Below are positions 59,509 to 64,000 of a stretch of DNA of 64,000 nt, in pieces (the first letter of the stretch is position 1; each line of letters starts with the position of its first letter). Origin of the DNA: Chromatiaceae bacterium (lineage in GTDB: Bacteria > Pseudomonadota > Gammaproteobacteria > Chromatiales > Chromatiaceae); the NCBI GenBank assembly GCA_022340805.1, contig JAJDNF010000001.1, positions 1-64,000 on the forward strand, read 5' to 3'. The position numbers were made by a program, and so were the translations under genes. The notes under the pieces are model-generated. The model saw only the letters and a list, made by a program, of their open reading frames with translations, did not search any database and had not been told where the DNA came from.

Positions 59509-60183
59509 TCAGAGCAGCCCCCGCTGGGCGAGCGAACAACAGTCTCCATCGCCGACGATCAGATGATCCAGCACACGCACGTCGATCAACGCGAGCGCGT
59601 CGCGCAGGCGCATGGTGATGCGCTGATCCGCCTCGCTGGGCTCGGCCACCCCGGATGGATGGTTGTGGCTGAGGATCACCGCGGCGGCATTGTGCTGCAG
59701 GGCCCGGCGAACGACCTCTCGCGGGTGCACGCTGGCGCCGTCGATGGTGCCGCGGAACAGTTCCTCGAAGGCCAGGAGACGATGCCGATTGTCTAGGAAC
59801 AGCACCGCAAAGACCTCGTAGGGGTAGTCACGCAGGCGTGACTGCAGAAATTGCCCGGTATGTTGCGGACTGAGCAAGGGACTGCCGCGATCGAGCTGTT
59901 CGTGCAGGTGACGGCGTCCCATCTCCAGCACGGCCTGCAACTGCGCATACTTGGCACTGCCGAGCCCCGGAGCCTCGCAGAATGTCTGGCGCTGCGCCGC
60001 CAGCAGCGGGCGGAGTCCACCGAATCGCGCCAGCAGCTCCCGGGCCAGATCGACGGCGCTCTTGCCGCTGACCCCGGTGCGCAGAAAGATCGCCAACAGC
60101 TCGGCGTCACTGAGACTGCGCGCGCCATCGCTCAACAGTCGTTCACGCGGCCGCTCGCGTAGCGGCCAGTCCTTGATTGCCAT
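59509..60183 (-). CDS. radC: RadC family protein (JAB/MPN domain)
   Basis: A 224-aa protein with an N-terminal helix-hairpin-helix part ([15 protein letters not shown] is the family opening; [14 protein letters not shown]) and a C-terminal JAMM domain with the metal site [15 protein letters not shown]. Despite the name, a role in DNA repair is not established. The start MAIKDWPL has the site GGAGGAAG; the track extension of 57 codons is rejected. It is divergent from coaBC, the usual arrangement. Confidence 0.94.
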   Translation of the reverse strand: MAIKDWPLRERPRERLLSDGARSLSDAELLAIFLRTGVSGKSAVDLARELLARFGGLRPLLAAQRQTFCEAPGLGSAKYAQLQAVLEMGRRHLHEQLDRGSPLLSPQHTGQFLQSRLRDYPYEVFAVLFLDNRHRLLAFEELFRGTIDGASVHPREVVRRALQHNAAAVILSHNHPSGVAEPSEADQRITMRLRDALALIDVRVLDHLIVGDGDCCSLAQRGLL

Positions 60184-60316
60184 CGTTGCGCTTCCTCCAT
60201 GAAGTGATCGCAGGCTAACGCATGCGGCTTCGCGCAGCAAAGGCCGCTTTGCCTGGACGGTCGGGTCGGTTACTCTTGCCGGATATCTCGCGGCCATATA
60301 AGGAATGCCCCTGTCT

Positions 60317-61528
60317 ATGCGGCCATTGCACGGACACCGCGTGTTGCTCGGCATTACCGCCGGTATCGCCGCCTACAAGGCAGCCGAGCTGGCTCGACTG
60401 TTGGTCAAGGACGGGGCCGAGGTGCGCGTGGTGATGACGCGTTCGGCCGTGCAGTTCATCGGTCCGATGACGCTGCAGGCCATCACCGGGCAGCCGGTGC
60501 GCGACGCCTTGTTCGATCCCGTGCATGAATCGGCGATGGGGCACATCGAGCTGGCCCGGTGGGCGGAGGTGATCCTGGTCGCCCCGGCCACAGCGGATTT
60601 CATCGCGCAGACTGCTGCGGGTATGGCGCACGATCTTTTGAGCACCTTGTGCCTGGCGTCGGCCGCGCCGCTGCTGGTTGTCGCCCCGGCGATGAATCAG
60701 GCCATGTGGCGGCATCCGGCTACCCAGGCCAACGTCGCACTGCTGCGCTCACGCGAGGTGACCATCCTCGGGCCGGATCACGGCGAGCAGGCCTGTGGCG
60801 ACACCGGACCGGGCCGGATGGTCGAGCCGGCGTTGATTTTGGCGGCATTGCGTGATCGCTTTGCCGGCGGGCGGCGTCTCGCCGGCCGACGCGTGGTGCT
60901 GACCGCGGGGCCGACGCGCGAGGCGCTCGACCCGGTGCGCTTTCTCGGTAATCGCAGCTCGGGCAAGATGGGGTTTGCGCTGGCGTCCGCACTGGTGGCA
61001 CAAGGCGCCGAGGTAGTGCTGATCGCCGGGCCTGTGACGCTGGCGACGCCGGTGGCGGTCGAGCGTATCGATGTCGAGACTGCGTTGCAGATGCGTGATG
61101 CCGTCTTTACATCACTGCCCGGGGCTGCCATTTTTATCGCCTGTGCCGCCGTGGCGGATTTTCGGCCGGCGACGGTTGCCGAGCAGAAGATCAAAAAGGC
61201 GACCGAGACCCTTACTCTGGAATTGATTCGCAACCCGGATATCCTGAGCGAGGTCGCGGCGCTCGCCGACCGGCCATTCTGTGTGGGCTTCGCGGCCGAG
61301 ACGCACGACGTCGAGACCTATGCAGAGGCGAAGCTGATGGCTAAGGGCCTGGACATGATTGCCGCTAACCAGGTTGGTGTTTCGCAGGGATTCGAGGCTG
61401 ACGACAATGCCCTGCTGGTGATCTGGAACGGGGGCAGGCAGGCGCTCGCGAGGCAGTCCAAGCCGCAAATCGCCGCGCTACTGGTCAATCTGATCGCGGA
61501 CCAATTTGATGCACAGACTGCAACTTAA
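60317..61528 (+). CDS. coaBC: Bifunctional phosphopantothenoylcysteine decarboxylase/synthetase
   Basis: Two consecutive steps of coenzyme A synthesis. The N-terminal CoaC flavoprotein domain (about residues 5-180) has [14 protein letters not shown], the PAMNQAMW motif and the [10 protein letters not shown] lid. The C-terminal CoaB domain (about 185-400) has [24 protein letters not shown] and the conserved AAVADFRP and KIKK stretches. The start is either ATG 60305, with AGGA too close, or ATG 60317 with it about 12 bases away; I prefer the latter. The 3' end overlaps dut by 20 bases. Confidence 0.95.
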   Translation: MRPLHGHRVLLGITAGIAAYKAAELARLLVKDGAEVRVVMTRSAVQFIGPMTLQAITGQPVRDALFDPVHESAMGHIELARWAEVILVAPATADFIAQTAAGMAHDLLSTLCLASAAPLLVVAPAMNQAMWRHPATQANVALLRSREVTILGPDHGEQACGDTGPGRMVEPALILAALRDRFAGGRRLAGRRVVLTAGPTREALDPVRFLGNRSSGKMGFALASALVAQGAEVVLIAGPVTLATPVAVERIDVETALQMRDAVFTSLPGAAIFIACAAVADFRPATVAEQKIKKATETLTLELIRNPDILSEVAALADRPFCVGFAAETHDVETYAEAKLMAKGLDMIAANQVGVSQGFEADDNALLVIWNGGRQALARQSKPQIAALLVNLIADQFDAQTAT

Positions 61529-61964
61529 GATTCTCGATAACCGCCTGGGCGACAGCTTCCCGCTGCCGCACTATGCGACCGACGGGTCGGCCGGGATGGA
61601 TCTGCGCGCGATGCTCGACGGCCCGTCCGAACTGGCACCTGGCCAGACGGAGCTGATCCCGACCGGTATTGCCATCCACATTGCCGACCCCTCGCTGGCG
61701 GCGGTGATCTTGCCGCGCTCGGGCCTCGGGCATAAGCACGGCATCGTGTTGGGCAACCTGGTCGGGCTGATCGATTCGGATTACCAGGGGCAGCTGTTTG
61801 TGTCTTGCTGGAATCGCGGCAATGAAACGTTTCGCATCGAGGTGGGCGAACGGATTGCCCAATTGGTGCTGATACCCGTTGTGCGCGCCGTGTTCGAGCA
61901 GGTCGAGGAATTCAGCGAGAGCGATCGTGGTGCTGGTGGATTCGGACACTCTGGACGGCATTAG
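61509..61964 (+). CDS. dut: Deoxyuridine 5'-triphosphate nucleotidohydrolase
   Basis: Hydrolyses dUTP to dUMP, keeping uracil out of DNA. It is a 151-aa trimeric dUTPase with motifs in order: [10 protein letters not shown] (1), [11 protein letters not shown] (2), [11 protein letters not shown] (3), [10 protein letters not shown] (4) and the C-terminal arm [12 protein letters not shown] (5). The start ATG lies within the coaBC end. coaBC-dut-algC is a familiar gammaproteobacterial order. Confidence 0.97.
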   Translation: MHRLQLKILDNRLGDSFPLPHYATDGSAGMDLRAMLDGPSELAPGQTELIPTGIAIHIADPSLAAVILPRSGLGHKHGIVLGNLVGLIDSDYQGQLFVSCWNRGNETFRIEVGERIAQLVLIPVVRAVFEQVEEFSESDRGAGGFGHSGRH

Positions 61965-61971
61965 GTAGCAA

Positions 61972-64000
61972 GTGCGACTCTTCAAGAAAAAATCCGAACA
62001 GGCCCCCACGCCGCGGCCCGCAGCCAGGGGCGGCCGATCGCTGATTGTCTATTTCCTGCCCACCTTCGTGGTCGCGGTCCTGTTGATGCTGCTGGTCGCG
62101 GTGCTGGCCCGGCAGGGCATCCGCAACGCGGCTACCGAGTTGGCGCGCAGCACCGCGGCAAGTGTGGCGGGGGCGCTGGCGACGCGCCTCGAGGGCGAGG
62201 TCGTTGCGCGGCGCAGTCTGATCAACCTTGCCCTCGCCGACGGGCGCGCGGCAGAGGCGCTGGCGAGTCGAGACGCAGAGGCTATCCGTGCCGCCGAGGC
62301 TGAACTGCAGAAGGGCATGCCGGGCTTGTTGCAGCTGCGCCTGTTGTTACCCGATGCGAACCAGCCGGATCCATCAGGCGTGGCGCCGCTCGGCTATGCG
62401 GGGCTGGATATGCTGCGCCAGACCCTCGGTTCCGGGCGGCCGGCCTCCGCCGAGATACACCAGATCAAGACCGGGACCCCGTATCTGGCACTGGCACTGC
62501 CGGTGCAGGCCGAGGGGCGCAATGCAGGGGTCCTGTTCGCCGCCTGGGACATGCGCCCGATTGCCAGTGTGGTGGCGAACTCGCCGACGTTCCCCGGACG
62601 TCTGCAGCTGTTGCAGGGCGGTGAAGCCGGTTACGTGCTGGCGGAGGGCCCGGGTCCAGCGGCGGCGGCGGCCAACCAGGGCGCCGTTGACGTACCCGAG
62701 ACGATCTGGACAGTGAGCTACGGCATCAGTCCGCAGAATACCGGCCTGGGCGATACCGCGATGCTGCTCGCAGTGGTCGGCGGCGGCGCGCTCGCGCTGC
62801 TGCTGACGCTGTTCCTACAGTGGCGGATTTTGGGCCGTGATCTGCGCGCCGACATGGGCACGCTGGTCGATCTCGGGGAATCCATCCTGCGCCGCGAGGG
62901 TGCCGCTGCGCGGCAGGCCTATCTGGCCAGTTCCGGCGATGCGATCGCGCTACTGGGTCAGTATGCACGCGACGCGCGCAACGGCGGCGGCGCGGCAGGC
63001 GCCCCGGTGGTGCCCAAAGCCAGCGCTGCGGCATCCACCACAGGAGACGTAAGGCCCATGGGGATCGGCGTGGAAGTCGAGGAGCTCGACGGTGATGCGG
63101 CGGGATTCCTGGACGGTGGCCGGACGCTGAGCAGAATAGATGTCCCCGAGGTCTTGTTTCGCGCCTATGACGTTCGTGGCCTGGTTGGCGAGAGTCTCAC
63201 CGCCGAGATTGCCCAGTTGCTCGGTCAGGCGATGGGCAGCCTGGTCCAGGAACAGGGGGGGCATCGCGTTGCGGTCGCCGGTGACGCGCGCCAGTCGAGT
63301 CCGGAACTCTCCGCTGCCTTGATCCGCGGCCTGCTGAATTCCGGCTGCGATGTGCTGGACATCGGCCAGGCGCCGACGCCGTTGCTGTACTTTGCGATGG
63401 CCACCCAGCCAGTACAGGCCGCGGTGATGGTGACCGGTAGCCACAATCCCAGCAACTACAATGGGTTCAAGATTGTCATCGGTGACAGGGTGCTGGACGG
63501 CGATGAGCTGCAGGCCTTGCGGCGGCGTATGATCGAAGGTGCATTCAGCCGCGGCAAGGGTGTGGTCGAACGCCAGGACCTGGTCGGTGCCTACGTGGAG
63601 GCCGTGCTGCAGGAGGTACAGTTGGCGCGGCCGCTGAAGGTGGTGGTGGATGCGGGCAACGGCGTCGCCGGCGACCTGGCGATTGCTACCTTCGAGGCGC
63701 TCGGTTGCGAGGTGATCCCGCTGTTCTGCGAGCCTGACGGCAGTTTCCCCAACCACCACCCTGACCCAAGTCAGCCGGACAACCTGGCCTCGCTGATGCT
63801 CGAGGTTCAGGCCCAGCAGGCGGATATCGGGTTTGCCTTCGACGGTGATGGCGATCGTCTCGGTGTGGTCGACGACAACGGTGGCGCGGTCTGGTCGGAC
63901 ACCGTGCTGATGCTGCTGGCCGCTGACGTGCTCGGGCGGCATCCGGGCGTTGATGTCCTTTACGACGTCAAGTCATCACGCCACCTGGCCAGTTTCATCC
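61972..64000 (+). CDS. algC: Phosphomannomutase/phosphoglucomutase AlgC, membrane-anchored form (partial)
   Basis: The frame opens with GTG after an AGGTAG site and runs beyond the window (about 676 codons seen); the track omits it because it has no stop. Residues about 20-45 and 259-284 are membrane helices enclosing a periplasmic domain of about 210 residues. The alpha-D-phosphohexomutase part starts near residue 391 (VLFRAYDVRG), with the phosphoserine site VTGSHNPSNYNGFK and metal loop DGDGDRLGVV. This long form is also known from Pseudomonas. It interconverts sugar 1- and 6-phosphates for LPS and exopolysaccharide. The C-terminal domains are missing only because the window ends. Confidence 0.93.
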   Translation, partial: MRLFKKKSEQAPTPRPAARGGRSLIVYFLPTFVVAVLLMLLVAVLARQGIRNAATELARSTAASVAGALATRLEGEVVARRSLINLALADGRAAEALASRDAEAIRAAEAELQKGMPGLLQLRLLLPDANQPDPSGVAPLGYAGLDMLRQTLGSGRPASAEIHQIKTGTPYLALALPVQAEGRNAGVLFAAWDMRPIASVVANSPTFPGRLQLLQGGEAGYVLAEGPGPAAAAANQGAVDVPETIWTVSYGISPQNTGLGDTAMLLAVVGGGALALLLTLFLQWRILGRDLRADMGTLVDLGESILRREGAAARQAYLASSGDAIALLGQYARDARNGGGAAGAPVVPKASAAASTTGDVRPMGIGVEVEELDGDAAGFLDGGRTLSRIDVPEVLFRAYDVRGLVGESLTAEIAQLLGQAMGSLVQEQGGHRVAVAGDARQSSPELSAALIRGLLNSGCDVLDIGQAPTPLLYFAMATQPVQAAVMVTGSHNPSNYNGFKIVIGDRVLDGDELQALRRRMIEGAFSRGKGVVERQDLVGAYVEAVLQEVQLARPLKVVVDAGNGVAGDLAIATFEALGCEVIPLFCEPDGSFPNHHPDPSQPDNLASLMLEVQAQQADIGFAFDGDGDRLGVVDDNGGAVWSDTVLMLLAADVLGRHPGVDVLYDVKSSRHLASFI

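Overview
The window reads as a dense, GC-rich chromosomal segment of a gammaproteobacterium. Several features point to the Chromatiales (purple sulfur or related sulfur-oxidising bacteria). The 2[4Fe-4S] ferredoxin is nearly identical, as far as I remember that sequence, to the Allochromatium vinosum protein. A peroxiredoxin-glutaredoxin fusion sits next to a glutathione-reductase-type enzyme, an arrangement known from Chromatium as the glutathione amide system. The rest is almost entirely housekeeping and respiratory genes. I see no rRNA, tRNA, CRISPR array, insertion sequence or prophage.

Layout. 0.2-6.1 kb (minus): MgtE magnesium transporter, a soluble MgtE-like paralogue, a small mechanosensitive channel, a GNAT enzyme, the glutathione(-amide) reductase and the Prx-Grx fusion. 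6.4-13.4 kb: an IalB-like exported protein, yjbQ, recG, a small anchored protein, then the coupled set ubiC-ubiA-exported hydrolase. 13.5-19.7 kb: dksA, comF (minus) and a complete biotin operon (small membrane protein-bioB-bioF-bioH-bioC-bioD) behind a convincing BirA-type operator. 19.9-28.5 kb: a caa3/aa3 cytochrome oxidase locus (DUF2244, ctaC with fused cytochrome c, ctaD, a 38-aa protein, ctaG, ctaE, DUF2909, SURF1, SCO-like, ctaA, ctaB), with an FNR-like box upstream. 28.6-37.5 kb: the full cbb3 oxidase set ccoNOQP plus ccoGHIS, with a 30-aa membrane ORF at the end. The two terminal oxidases therefore lie head to tail.

37.6-43.2 kb (minus): rpoH, whose promoter is covered by a near-perfect CIRCE element; a roughly 2 kb interval with an AT-richer methyltransferase gene that splits the usual rpoH-ftsX linkage; then ftsX, ftsE and ftsY. 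43.4-49.2 kb (plus): an active/inactive pair of M16 peptidases, rsmD, coaD, ferredoxin, gamma-glutamyltransferase. 49.4-54.3 kb (minus): two monohaem cytochromes c, mutM, and a Gld-type ABC system (ATPase, permease, GldG-like, DUF4340). 54.4-58.9 kb: a lone HyuA-type protein, a degenerate EAL-HDOD protein, a fatty acid desaturase. 59-64 kb: rpmG, rpmB, radC (minus), then coaBC, dut and the start of a membrane-anchored AlgC-type phosphomannomutase that runs off the window.

The most interesting points are regulatory or organisational: CIRCE over the rpoH promoter, a BirA operator across the comF start codon, an FNR-like box before the aa3 oxidase, the Prx-Grx/reductase pair whose NADPH-binding arginines are replaced, an FixH protein with an extra multi-helix membrane domain, and very small membrane ORFs inside both oxidase operons. 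All coordinates and motifs were read by eye. Family names rest on recalled motifs, not searches.
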